Source: an uncultured Clostridium sp. (lineage in GTDB: Bacteria > Bacillota > Clostridia > TANB77 > CAG-508). From it: a DNA stretch of 64,000 bases. The stretch is taken from positions 39,212 through 103,211 of the forward strand of contig USQY01000001.1 in NCBI GenBank assembly GCA_900557045.1. The letters run 5' to 3'. The notes below the pieces were generated by a model. That model was given only the letters and a program-made list of their open reading frames with translations, did not search any database and was not told where the DNA came from. The position numbers and the translations under genes are program-made. Positions 19,379-27,981 of this stretch are shown piece by piece. Numbering within the stretch: the first letter of the stretch is position 1; every line of letters begins with the position of its first letter.

Positions 19379-19395
19379 ATACTATCTAGCCTATT

Positions 19396-20412
19396 CTAAC
19401 AAAATTTATTATAACTCCCCATAGGAAATGTAATTGCAACCTTAGTTCCCACACCTTTTTCTGATTCTAATTCCAATCCAATCTCTAATTTTTCGCACAA
19501 TTTCTTACACAAATACAGCCCTATACCAGTAGATTTTTTTCCAATTATTCTACCATTCTCACCTGTAAATCCCTTTTCAAACACTCTACAAATTTCTGAA
19601 CTTTTTATCCCTATACCATTATCTTTTACAAACAAAATAACTTTTTCTTTTTCTTCCTCAGCAAAAATTTCTAATTTAGAATCTTCATTTCTCCCATATT
19701 TAACGGCATTTTGTATAATCTGATTTAAAATAAACACCATCCACTTACTATCTGTATATACCCATCTATCCAAGCCATGTAAATCCAAATTTACCTTATT
19801 TGTGATTAATAAATTTTTATTTTTAATAACCGCAGTATTTACTATTTCTCGTAACTCTACCTTTCCTATAATATAATCCTTTTCAACAGTATTGCTTCTT
19901 GCATAATACAATGCTTGCTCAATATAATCTTCAACTTTATCCAGCTCTTCATCAATACTTCTTCCTGCTTCACTTTTATTATTTTCTATAATCATTTTAC
20001 TAGTAGCAATTGGTATTTTTATTTCATGAATCCATAATTCTATATATTCTTTATATTCTTCTTGTATTTTTTTATATTTATTTACATTTTCAATCATAGA
20101 TTTATTAACATCTTGAATTACTTCTTTTAAAATTTTACCTTCTATAAAATTTGGTGTTTCTATTATTTCTGAAATCAAATATTTTTCATTTAAATCTTGT
20201 AAATTTTTTTCTAATTTATTATAAAAAGTCTTTTTATTATAGTATTCTATAGATAATGATATACTTATTAATAATAGCGGAAAAACAATTATATAAATTT
20301 TAATAAAATTATGTACATCATATGCTATTAAAAATATTTCTATTGTCACTAAAGCTAATATTAACAAACTAATTAACAATATTTTCTCTTTTATAAAATT
20401 TTTCAAACTCAT
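19396..20412 (-). CDS. bceS: Bce-type intramembrane-sensing histidine kinase
   Basis: 338 residues. Two helices near the N-terminus (about 12-30 and 35-55) leave almost no extracellular loop, typical of kinases that sense through their ABC transporter. The phosphoacceptor is in ELWIHEIKIPIA (about 125-136). The ATPase domain has the N-box (NQIIQNAVKYG), G1 (DNGIGI) and G2 (KSTGIGLYL). The start codon overlaps the stop of the regulator gene by 4 bp, so translation is coupled. Confidence 0.92.
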   Translation of the reverse strand: MSLKNFIKEKILLISLLILALVTIEIFLIAYDVHNFIKIYIIVFPLLLISISLSIEYYNKKTFYNKLEKNLQDLNEKYLISEIIETPNFIEGKILKEVIQDVNKSMIENVNKYKKIQEEYKEYIELWIHEIKIPIATSKMIIENNKSEAGRSIDEELDKVEDYIEQALYYARSNTVEKDYIIGKVELREIVNTAVIKNKNLLITNKVNLDLHGLDRWVYTDSKWMVFILNQIIQNAVKYGRNEDSKLEIFAEEEKEKVILFVKDNGIGIKSSEICRVFEKGFTGENGRIIGKKSTGIGLYLCKKLCEKLEIGLELESEKGVGTKVAITFPMGSYNKFC

Positions 20413-21074
20413 ATTAAAATATACCCCTGTCCTCTTTTTGTTTCTATTATATCTTGTAAATTTAATTCTTCTAACTTGTTTCTTAATCTTTTCATATTTA
20501 CTGTTAATGTATTATCATCAATAAAGCTCTCACTTTCCCATAAATAATCCATTATTTCATCTCTAGCAATTATTTGTCCTTTATGTATTGCTAAATAATA
20601 CAATATTTTAAATTCATTTTTTGTAAGCTCTATTTTTTTATTTTGACTTTCTATTATACTTTGAGAAATATTTAACACAAATTTTCCACAGTCTATTTTT
20701 TCTTGATTATTGCTAGAATTTCTTTTAAGCAATCCAGCTATTTTGGCAAGTAAAATTTGTATATTATATGGTTTAGTAACATATTGATCTGCACCATAAT
20801 TTAGACTTATTAATTCATCTATTTCATTGTTTCTACTTGTTACCATTATTATTGGAACATCAGAAATTTTTCTTACTTCTTTGCAAATATATTCACCATC
20901 TATAAAAGGTAAATTTATATCTAGTAATATAAGGTTTGCTTTTTCATTGATAATATCGTTAATTACATCATCAAATTTTTCTAAACCTCTTGCTTCATAT
21001 CCATTTTTATTTAAAAATATTTCTAACTCTTTTCTTAATTTTTCATCATCTTCAACTATTAATATTTTGTTCAT
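20409..21074 (-). CDS. bceR: Bce-type response regulator, OmpR family
   Basis: 221 residues. The receiver domain has the acidic pocket (VEDDEK), the phosphoacceptor aspartate in LLLDINLPFIDG (about residue 52), a conserved threonine/serine (MVTSRN) and a lysine (VTKPYN). The C-terminal winged-helix DNA-binding domain contains LTKNEFKILYYLAIHKGQ. It is the first gene of the four-gene module and probably activates the transporter promoter at 19147-19210. Confidence 0.93.
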   Translation of the reverse strand: MNKILIVEDDEKLRKELEIFLNKNGYEARGLEKFDDVINDIINEKANLILLDINLPFIDGEYICKEVRKISDVPIIMVTSRNNEIDELISLNYGADQYVTKPYNIQILLAKIAGLLKRNSSNNQEKIDCGKFVLNISQSIIESQNKKIELTKNEFKILYYLAIHKGQIIARDEIMDYLWESESFIDDNTLTVNMKRLRNKLEELNLQDIIETKRGQGYILI

Positions 21075-21212
21075 TTTAATAACATTCCTTTCTGATTATT
21101 GCGCCAATTTTACAGATATAGAAAGAACAATTTTTTATTCATTTCCAGAAGACTTATGGCATTTCTTTTGGTTTTTGTCATCTTATTTATTTTGAACTAA
21201 CTTCTTTTACAT

Positions 21213-21260
21213 ATAATAAAAAAAGAGTATTAAGAATTTTATCCAAACCCTTGATACTCT
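21213..21260 (-). terminator. Intrinsic terminator after tRNA-Glu
   Basis: On the minus strand AGAGTATCAAG pairs with CTTAATACTCT and is followed by TTTTTTTATTAT. It lies 16 bp downstream of the tRNA 3' end. Confidence 0.8.
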
Positions 21261-21275
21261 AATGTTTTATAATAT

Positions 21276-21350
21276 TGGTGACCCGTACGGGAATCGAACC
21301 CATGATTCGGCCTTGAGAGGGCCGCGTCTTAACCGCTTGACCAACGGGCC
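21276..21350 (-). tRNA. tRNA-Glu (anticodon CTC)
   Basis: A 75-nt cloverleaf including an encoded CCA. The acceptor arm is GGCCCGT paired with ACGGGTC. The anticodon stem is CGGCC/GGCCG around loop CTCTCAA, reading CTC (Glu, GAG codons). The T arm contains GGTTCGATTCC. A single tRNA with its own terminator. CTC-Glu is a minority isoacceptor in so AT-rich a genome, so a TTC gene must exist elsewhere. Confidence 0.95.
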
Positions 21351-21406
21351 ATATAATTTTGCACTACTTTATATTTATAACATATTTCGCACAAAATAGT
21401 CAAGGT

Positions 21407-21802
21407 TTACATACACATTTTTAAAATTTCTTGTAATCTTTCATCTTGTTTTGTTAAATACAAATATCCAATTAATCCTTCAAAAGCTGTAGAATACATA
21501 TAATCAGCAGGGTCCGCATTTTTAGGTAAATGATGGTTTTCTGCATTTCGTGCTCTTCTTACTATATCTTTTTCAGAATCTGATAAAATGTTTTCAATTT
21601 TTTTCAATAAATCAGCTTGTGCTTTTGCTTTAACATATTTAATAGATTCTATATGTAATTTGTGTGGTTTTAATTTTGTATTATTAACTAAATTGGTTCT
21701 AATATACAATTCATAAACAGCATCTCCTACATATGCCCATGTTAACGGAGATAGCATATTTACATCAGTTTCAGATTTTTCTCTATTGATTAATTCTATC
21801 AT
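21407..21802 (-). CDS. mrnC: Mini-ribonuclease III (MrnC)
   Basis: A dimeric RNase III-like nuclease without a dsRNA-binding domain that trims 23S rRNA precursor ends. The catalytic block LTWAYVGDAVYELYIR carries the conserved acidic residue, and the C-terminal helix has AFEGLIGYLYL. I place the start at the ATG at 21802, which follows AAGGAG, giving 131 residues, the normal length. An in-frame ATG 24 codons upstream lies in the leader and lacks a ribosome site. RbgA, another 50S maturation factor, is directly upstream in the same orientation. Confidence 0.93.
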   Translation of the reverse strand: MIELINREKSETDVNMLSPLTWAYVGDAVYELYIRTNLVNNTKLKPHKLHIESIKYVKAKAQADLLKKIENILSDSEKDIVRRARNAENHHLPKNADPADYMYSTAFEGLIGYLYLTKQDERLQEILKMCM

Positions 21803-21936
21803 ATTCCAACTCCTTAAACAGTATTTTAATACTATAATTAATTCTTCAATATTATGTTTAAATACTATAATCATTTTTTATTCTGTATTTATATACTGTA
21901 ATTTTTAAGCAATATTTAATATACTTCTTATTTAAA

Positions 21937-22887
21937 TTAGCATTTTTCAATTGTGATTTTACCTATTTTACCGCTTCTAAATTCATCTAATATAATTCCA
22001 GAAATCTTCTCGTAATCTATTCTGCTACCTGATAAAATAGCTCCTCTTTTTTTAGCAATAATATCCATAATTTTTAAAATTTTATCATTTTCTTCTTCAT
22101 CGCTTTTTAAAATTTCTTTAATTATATTTTCATCTAATTTAAATCTTTCAATTACATTTTTTTCATAATTATTAATTAAATACTTTAATAATTGAAATGC
22201 AATTTCTGTTTTTTCTAAAATATCATCTTTTATTGTTCCAGTAAATGCAAGATTTAAACCAACTTCCTCAGATTCAAATTTTGGCCACAATACACCTGGT
22301 GTATCCATAAGTTCTATTCCTTCTTGCAAACGAATCCATTGTTTTTGTTTTGTAACACCTGGTCTGTTTCCAACTTGTACTATATTTTTCTTTGTTATTC
22401 TATTTATAAAAGATGATTTTCCTACATTTGGAATTCCTAAAATCATTATTCTTATAGATTTTCCAATTCTTCCTTTACTTGCAAATTTCTCTCCATCTTT
22501 TTTATATACATTTTGAACTGCTTTTAAAACATCATTTATACCTTTGCCACTATTTGAATCTGTTATAACTGCTGGTATTCCTTGTTTTTCAAAATGTCTA
22601 ACCCATTTTTTTGTTTCAATTTCATCTGCTAAATCGCTTTTATTTAATACTACTACTCTTGATTTATTTTTTGAATATGTTTTAACATCTGGGTTTTGGC
22701 TAGATATGGGAATTCTTGCATCTAATATTTCAACTATTACATCTATTAGTTTTAGGTCTTCTATTATTTGTCTTTTTGTTTTTGCCATGTGACCTGGGTA
22801 CCACGAAATGGAAACTTTTGAAAAACTTTCTTGATTGTCATTTTTTTTATTTTCTGTTCTCATTTTTCTTTTTTGATACATATCCAT
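21937..22887 (-). CDS. rbgA: Ribosome biogenesis GTPase RbgA (YlqF)
   Basis: A circularly permuted GTPase needed for late 50S assembly. The motifs appear in permuted order: G4 (NKSDL, about 81), then G1 (GIPNVGKSS, about 150) and G3 (DTPG, about 196). The family start SWYPGHMAKTKRQI is preceded by a short lysine-rich leader. 316 residues, with a C-terminal ANTAR-like helical region. It starts at 22887 after AAGGAAGTGA. Its first 9 codons are duplicated upstream of the next gene (see 23553-23581). Confidence 0.95.
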   Translation of the reverse strand: MDMYQKRKMRTENKKNDNQESFSKVSISWYPGHMAKTKRQIIEDLKLIDVIVEILDARIPISSQNPDVKTYSKNKSRVVVLNKSDLADEIETKKWVRHFEKQGIPAVITDSNSGKGINDVLKAVQNVYKKDGEKFASKGRIGKSIRIMILGIPNVGKSSFINRITKKNIVQVGNRPGVTKQKQWIRLQEGIELMDTPGVLWPKFESEEVGLNLAFTGTIKDDILEKTEIAFQLLKYLINNYEKNVIERFKLDENIIKEILKSDEEENDKILKIMDIIAKKRGAILSGSRIDYEKISGIILDEFRSGKIGKITIEKC

Positions 22888-22903
22888 TTAAATCACTTCC
22901 TTT

Positions 22904-23509
22904 TTATTTTAATTTTTTACCATAATATTCAACATCTATTTCTGTTCCATCTGGATATACTTCTTTAGCATTTTTAATATGTTCTACAAATCCATAATGT
23001 TTATATATCTCTTTATTTCTTATTTCTTCAGGTTCCACTCCTAATGTTAATACAGTATAACCTTTACTTTTCAAATCTTCTTCCATAAATTTATACAATT
23101 TAGAAAAATATCCTTTTCCCTCATATTCTTTGTTGGTTCTAAAAGCAGTCAAGTATGCAGTTGTATCATCTACTAATTTATTACTATTTTGAACAATATC
23201 ACCAGTTAATACAGCAGTGGCTTCACATATTATTTGGTCATTAATTATTCCATAGTAAGGAATAATTTTACCATTTTTATAATTTTTAATGTTTTGTTCT
23301 TTCCAAATAATCCAATTTTCTTTTTTTGTTGCTATCGATATTTCATAATTCCATTTTTTATTCATTTCTTCAATAGTAGCAATTTTACATATATAGTTGC
23401 ATTTATCCAATCCTTCATTGTCATAATTCGTATCATATTTATTTCCATCATCGGCAGTTAACGAGCATTTCTCGGTAACTGAATTTTTATCTAACTCATT
23501 ATCTTCCAT
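22904..23509 (-). CDS. GNAT family N-acetyltransferase
   Basis: A 201-residue protein whose C-terminal half has the acetyl-CoA-binding motif in NKEYEGKGYFSKLYKFME and the late motif NKEIYKHYGFVEH, as in GNAT enzymes. The first 35 or so residues are polar and unlike the fold (EDNELDKNSVTEKCSLTADD). The substrate is unknown. It starts at the ATG at 23509, 7 nt after GGAGAG. It lies between rbgA and a second copy of the rbgA start, which suggests it arrived by insertion or local duplication. Confidence 0.82.
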   Translation of the reverse strand: MEDNELDKNSVTEKCSLTADDGNKYDTNYDNEGLDKCNYICKIATIEEMNKKWNYEISIATKKENWIIWKEQNIKNYKNGKIIPYYGIINDQIICEATAVLTGDIVQNSNKLVDDTTAYLTAFRTNKEYEGKGYFSKLYKFMEEDLKSKGYTVLTLGVEPEEIRNKEIYKHYGFVEHIKNAKEVYPDGTEIDVEYYGKKLK

Positions 23510-23552
23510 CAATACTCTCCTTTCCTTTAGTTTTTCATAATTCCTACACTTA

Positions 23553-23581
23553 TCATTTTTCTTTTTTGATACATATCCATT
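23553..23581 (-). repeat. Duplicate of the rbgA translation start (29 bp)
   Basis: These 29 bp are identical to 22860-22888, which contain the rbgA start and its first nine codons (MDMYQKRKM). Here the frame runs only a few more codons before a stop. The two copies flank the acetyltransferase gene as direct repeats. Confidence 0.85.
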
Positions 23582-23598
23582 ATTTTATATTTTAACAT

Positions 23599-23632
23599 AA
23601 AAGCAAGTGATTTTCAACCAATCACCTGCTTT
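23599..23632 (-). terminator. Hairpin terminator after the ABC-2 permease gene
   Basis: AAAGCA-GTGATT pairs with AATCAC-TGCTTT over a short loop, followed on the minus strand by TTATGTT. It sits 45 bp beyond the permease stop. Confidence 0.6.
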
Positions 23633-23677
23633 GTAATTTATATATTTTTTATTCATAATTACTTATAAAAATGCAAT

Positions 23678-24913
23678 CTAATTATTTTTATCTTTATACA
23701 TCTTAACTATATCTTTAAAGCTCATCTTTGTACCATAATTCAAAATCGCATTTGAATATATTTTTATTGCAATTTTAGCTATTATTAATATAGTTATAAT
23801 CAATATAGCAATTGATATTAAAACATCTATAGGCTTAGCAATTCCCATCATTATTCTAAATGGCATACAAAAAGGTGATGATATTGGAAATAATGATGCA
23901 AACACATTCATTTTACTTGTAGGATTCATCATTGTAAAATAAGATAAATAAAATCCTATTACAGCAAATATTGCAACAGGTCCATTTGCTGATTGTATAT
24001 CTTCTGGTTTACTCACAGTTGAGCCTGTTAGTGCATATAATAATGCATATGTAGCATATCCTAATATAAAATATATAATTGTTACTACTCCTAAATATGG
24101 TGTTATTGCAGACACATCTAATATTTGTTCTAACATTCCTGGCTCTAAGAATGCTTTAGCACTAATTAAAGATGTTCCAACTAATACAACTAATTGTAGT
24201 AAACCAACTATACCTATTCCTAGTGTTTTACCTAATACTATAGTTTTTGGTGATGTTGAAGTTACAAGAGTTTCCATTATTTTTGATGTTTTTTCTGTTG
24301 TAATAGAACTTGATACTTGATATGCACAAAAATATATAGCATAAAATAATACAATTGATAATAACATCATTGCAAAAATATTACCATTAGCTTTTTGTTC
24401 TTCTGTTTGTTCTAATGAAAATTCAAAATTTGGTGTAATAGATTTTATTTGTTCTTCTGTTAAACCTAATTTATTTATTTGCAAATTTGTATATAAGCCA
24501 TTAATTGTAGATATTATATCTTTTGGTACTTCACTCATCATAGTAGAATTTTTAACTATATATCTAATTTTTACATTTTCATTTTTATTTTCAACTATTA
24601 TGGCAGAATCAACTTCTCCGTTTTGAATTTTTTCTTTTAATTCATCATATTTTAAATTTGATATTTGAATTTCATATTCTGTATCTATATTTTTTAAGTT
24701 TTCTAATGTTCCTTCAAAAATATCATTTTCATCTACTATTAATAAAGTATTTTTTCCGTCTTCACCATTAATTGCTTTCATTATTTTTGGTACATTAAAC
24801 CCTATAAGTATTATTATTAAAAAAATTATAGTTGATATAATAAAAGACTTTCTTTTTACCATATCCATCATTGTAAATTTTGTTACTATAAATAAATCTT
24901 TCATACTATTCAC
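23678..24913 (-). CDS. ABC-2 type permease (NatB-like)
   Basis: A 411-residue permease with one N-terminal helix (about 20-42), a soluble extracytoplasmic domain (about 50-165) and a C-terminal bundle of about five or six helices (from about 178). This is the layout of NatB/YhaP-type exporters. The motif STTEKTSKIMETLVTSTSP after the second helix is characteristic. It overlaps the ATPase gene by 8 bp. Members export Na+, drugs or peptides, and this one's substrate is not evident. Confidence 0.87.
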   Translation of the reverse strand: MNSMKDLFIVTKFTMMDMVKRKSFIISTIIFLIIILIGFNVPKIMKAINGEDGKNTLLIVDENDIFEGTLENLKNIDTEYEIQISNLKYDELKEKIQNGEVDSAIIVENKNENVKIRYIVKNSTMMSEVPKDIISTINGLYTNLQINKLGLTEEQIKSITPNFEFSLEQTEEQKANGNIFAMMLLSIVLFYAIYFCAYQVSSSITTEKTSKIMETLVTSTSPKTIVLGKTLGIGIVGLLQLVVLVGTSLISAKAFLEPGMLEQILDVSAITPYLGVVTIIYFILGYATYALLYALTGSTVSKPEDIQSANGPVAIFAVIGFYLSYFTMMNPTSKMNVFASLFPISSPFCMPFRIMMGIAKPIDVLISIAILIITILIIAKIAIKIYSNAILNYGTKMSFKDIVKMYKDKNN

Positions 24914-25796
24914 CCACCTTTTCTATAAAAATGTCATTTAATGTTGGTTTAGTTATTTCAAATTTATTAACTATAACTTCACTTTTTACTAACTCTTTTA
25001 AAAGTTCATGTGCTTGTTCTTCATTATTAATTTTAACAGTATAATCATTATTTCTTTCATTTTCAATTTCAAGTCCTATATTGTTAATATATTCTGTTAT
25101 TGGCTTATTTACTTCTATTTGAACTCTATTAGCCTTATATCCATCTTTTATTTCTCTTAAATTTCCTTTCAAAACAGTTTTACCTTTATTTAAAATCAAA
25201 ATATCACTGCAAAACTCTTCAATTGTTGACATTTGGTGTGCTGACATTATTACAAATTTTCCATTTTGCACTAGACTTATTATTATATTTTTTAATAATT
25301 CTGTATTTACTGGATCAAGCCCACTAAAAGGCTCATCTAGAACCACTAATTCTGGATTATGTATTACTGCTGTCATAAATTGAATTTTTTGTTGATTTCC
25401 TTTTGATAATTTTTCTGCCGGCATTTGCATATATTCTTCTACCTTCAATTTTTCTGCCCATTCTTTTATTGCTTTATCTGCATCACATTTGTTCATTCCT
25501 TTTAACTCTGCAAAATACATTAATTGATCATATATTTTTACTTTAGGATATACTCCTCTTTCTTCTGGAAGATAACCAAAGTTAACAGATTTTCTATCGA
25601 CTTTTTTACCATTCCAAGTTATTTCTCCACTATCCTTTTTTATTATCCCTAATAACATTCTTATAGTTGTTGTTTTTCCTGCTCCATTAGTACCAAGTAA
25701 ACCAAAAACGCCTGGTTTATCTAATGAAAATGAAATTTCATCTACGGCTTTTTTACCAATAAAAGACTTGGAAACATTTTTTAAAACTAGTCCCAT
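24906..25796 (-). CDS. ABC transporter ATP-binding protein (NatA-like)
   Basis: 296 residues. Walker A (GTNGAGKTTTIRML), Q-loop (YLPEERGVYPK), signature (LSKGNQQKIQF, with K in place of the usual G), Walker B (LVVLDEPFSGLD) and the H-loop (MSAHQM) are followed by a C-terminal DUF4162-like extension (about 215-296). This combination defines the NatA/YhaQ group. The start is the ATG at 25796 after GGGAGGA. It pairs with the following permease. Confidence 0.9.
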   Translation of the reverse strand: MGLVLKNVSKSFIGKKAVDEISFSLDKPGVFGLLGTNGAGKTTTIRMLLGIIKKDSGEITWNGKKVDRKSVNFGYLPEERGVYPKVKIYDQLMYFAELKGMNKCDADKAIKEWAEKLKVEEYMQMPAEKLSKGNQQKIQFMTAVIHNPELVVLDEPFSGLDPVNTELLKNIIISLVQNGKFVIMSAHQMSTIEEFCSDILILNKGKTVLKGNLREIKDGYKANRVQIEVNKPITEYINNIGLEIENERNNDYTVKINNEEQAHELLKELVKSEVIVNKFEITKPTLNDIFIEKVGE

Positions 25797-25866
25797 TTTA
25801 TTTCCTCCCATTTTTTAACTATTAATCTAAATTATATTGCATTTTTCTAAAAAATACTTTATTAAT

Positions 25867-25924
25867 TTTTCATAATTATAACATATTCTTTTCATAATTA
25901 TAACATATTCTTAAAATTTATCAA
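25867..25924 (-). promoter_or_regulatory. Promoter of the NatAB-like operon inside a 22-bp tandem duplication
   Basis: TTTTCATAATTATAACATATTC occurs twice in tandem (25867-25888, 25889-25910). On the minus strand TTGATA (25919-25924), a 16-bp spacer and TATAAT (25897-25902) make a promoter, and the duplication adds a second TATAAT 22 bp downstream. Confidence 0.6.
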
Positions 25925-26008
25925 ATTTTTTCCAAAGATAATAAAGCCGTTTTATCAAAAAAATTTACAACTTTTTTTATGGAATTACTTTTTAATTCTA
26001 AACAATAA

Positions 26009-26048
26009 CAAGCAAGAACATGAAAACTTATTTTTATGTCTTTGCTTG
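26009..26048 (-). terminator. Hairpin after ytxC
   Basis: CAAGCAA and TTGCTTG, extended by a partly paired ACAT/ATGT, close a stem directly after the ytxC stop. The following minus-strand sequence TTATTGTTT is a modest T-run. Confidence 0.5.
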
Positions 26049-26067
26049 AATAATTTATTTTTTAATT

Positions 26068-26910
26068 CTACACTTTCAACAAACTAAAAGTCTTACAAAT
26101 ATTACATTCCTTACAAATCATCAATCTATTTTGAAAAATCAATTTCAAAGTTTCTATAAATTCATCTTCTTCAATAATCTCATGCACTATAATTTTCTTT
26201 GGTAATAAATTAAGAAGTGCATTTAAGCAATAATCTTTTGATGAAAACGTTATATCAGACAAATATTTATACTGATTAATTTCATTATTATACATAATTA
26301 AATTTTGCATATTGTCCAATAAAATTGGCTCACCACTACCATAAATCAAATGAATAGTATCACTTTTACATTTCTGTGAATTTATATAACTGCGAAGTAA
26401 TTCTATAAATTCCTTATACTCTTTATCTATTACAAATTTATTAACACCAGTATCCACAACTTCTGCAAGCAAACTATTATATTCAAATAATCTAAAATTA
26501 ACAAAACCATCTAATATAAAAAATTTATGTTCTAAAATATAATCATATAAACATGAAAATATTTTTTCCCTTCTTTCTAAAAAATCTTTAGTATCTTTTA
26601 ATTCTAATATTTCCATACAATTACTATAAATCATACTTCTTTCTTTTGTATCAAAATAAAAGAAATCACTATTAATTATTCTTTTTACAATATTTTTTTC
26701 ATAAAATTCAATAATACAATTAGTTAAAATTTCAGATAATTTAAATATAAATAATTTTTCATTTTTTCCTGTATAATGAATTATTATATTTTCATAATAT
26801 TTAAAAGAATTTTTTGATATATAAGTGTCATCCAAATTTATATTTGTTACTTCATTCAGTAGATAATTTAATATAATACTATTATTGTTTTTTATGCAAA
26901 AAGACTTCAT
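26068..26910 (-). CDS. ytxC: YtxC-like sporulation protein
   Basis: 280 residues, the length of the YtxC family, whose role in sporulation is still poorly defined. Recognisable parts are the central FILDGFVNFRLFEY and the C-terminal LLPKKIIVHE followed by ETLKLIFQNRLMIC and a paired-cysteine end (CKECNIC). No signal peptide or membrane helix is seen. The ATG at 26910 follows AAAGGGGA; an upstream in-frame ATG has no ribosome site. It stands between the exporter operon and the pseudouridine synthase gene. Recognition is by pattern, not by search. Confidence 0.75.
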   Translation of the reverse strand: MKSFCIKNNNSIILNYLLNEVTNINLDDTYISKNSFKYYENIIIHYTGKNEKLFIFKLSEILTNCIIEFYEKNIVKRIINSDFFYFDTKERSMIYSNCMEILELKDTKDFLERREKIFSCLYDYILEHKFFILDGFVNFRLFEYNSLLAEVVDTGVNKFVIDKEYKEFIELLRSYINSQKCKSDTIHLIYGSGEPILLDNMQNLIMYNNEINQYKYLSDITFSSKDYCLNALLNLLPKKIIVHEIIEEDEFIETLKLIFQNRLMICKECNICKTFSLLKV

Positions 26911-27012
26911 AAAAAATCCCCTTTCTTTGATATATATATTATCTACTAAAATTGGGTTAGATATACATATATTATTCAAAGAAAGAGGGTTGTGAAACTT
27001 GTATTTTTCTTT

Positions 27013-27876
27013 TTATTCATATTGTTTATTTTTTAATTGTATTACTTTTTTATCTAAATACTCTAATAGACTATTTTTTTCAAAATTAAACTCTAAACTA
27101 TAACTACATAATTGCTGATTTTTATATTTAAATTTTTTGTTTATTTCATTTATTCCATATTTTCCATCCCCTAAAATTGGATATCCAATATGTGCTAAAT
27201 GTGCTCTTATTTGATGAGTTCTACCTGTGTGTAGCTCTACATCTAATAATGATAATTTTTTTTCATGGTCTTTTTTTAGTATTTTATATGTAGTGATTAT
27301 TTTTCTATAACCTGGTTTTGGTGTATCTGAAATATATACTAAAGATTTCTTATTATCCTTAAATAAGTATGCCACTAATGTTTGTTTTTCTATTTTTGGT
27401 ATTCCAATAACTATACATCTATAATGTTTTGTAATTTGATGATTTTTAAATTTATCTAATAATATTTCTAAACTAACATTATTTTTTGCAAATAGAACAA
27501 GTCCAACTGTATTTCTGTCTAATCTATGACATGGCTCTATAAATTGGTTTGAATACAATTTTTTAGCATATGTTTGCAATGAATTTTCACCAGTTACCTC
27601 AATGCCTGCAGGCTTATTAAACACAACTATATTAGAATCTTCATAAATTATTTCAATTTTTCCTGCTTTATACAAAAATTCATCAACTATATATACTTTT
27701 ACTTCATCTCCTTCATATATAGTTGTATTTTCTGAAACTCTAACATCATTTATTCGTATGTCTTTCTTTCTTAGGGCTTTGTATAAGGTGTTGTTTGTTA
27801 AGCCATTAAAGTTATCAAATAAAAAGTCATTTAACTTTTTTCCATTATATTTTTTTGTTACTATTAAAATTTTCAT
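27013..27876 (-). CDS. RluA-family rRNA pseudouridine synthase
   Basis: 287 residues. The N-terminal S4 RNA-binding domain (about 14-60, LNDFLFDNFNGL) is followed by the catalytic domain with the family aspartate in CHRLDRNTVGLVLFAK (about 119-134) and the motif ELHTGRTHQIRAHLAHIGYPILGD. The target position in 23S rRNA (RluC/D-like) cannot be decided. There is no Shine-Dalgarno. Instead a promoter ends 6 bp before the ATG, which predicts a leaderless message. Confidence 0.93.
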   Translation of the reverse strand: MKILIVTKKYNGKKLNDFLFDNFNGLTNNTLYKALRKKDIRINDVRVSENTTIYEGDEVKVYIVDEFLYKAGKIEIIYEDSNIVVFNKPAGIEVTGENSLQTYAKKLYSNQFIEPCHRLDRNTVGLVLFAKNNVSLEILLDKFKNHQITKHYRCIVIGIPKIEKQTLVAYLFKDNKKSLVYISDTPKPGYRKIITTYKILKKDHEKKLSLLDVELHTGRTHQIRAHLAHIGYPILGDGKYGINEINKKFKYKNQQLCSYSLEFNFEKNSLLEYLDKKVIQLKNKQYE

Positions 27877-27882
27877 ATTTAT

Positions 27883-27911
27883 ATTATATATTGTTTTTTT
27901 GTAAAACTCAA
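27883..27911 (-). promoter_or_regulatory. Promoter predicting a leaderless mRNA for the pseudouridine synthase
   Basis: On the minus strand, TTGAGT (27906-27911), 17 bp, TATAAT (27883-27888), then ATAAAT and the start codon. Transcription would start at or within a base of the A of ATG. Confidence 0.7.
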
Positions 27912-27928
27912 TAAGAATTTATACCCAC

Positions 27929-27957
27929 TTGTTAATTTATAATCAATATGCTATACT
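27929..27957 (+). promoter_or_regulatory. Sigma-A promoter of the glycosyltransferase gene
   Basis: TTGTTA (27929-27934), 17 bp, TATACT (27952-27957). It lies 25 bp upstream of the start and diverges from the promoter at 27883-27911. Confidence 0.7.
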
Positions 27958-27981
27958 AAAGAAAAAAATCGGAGGCAAAAA

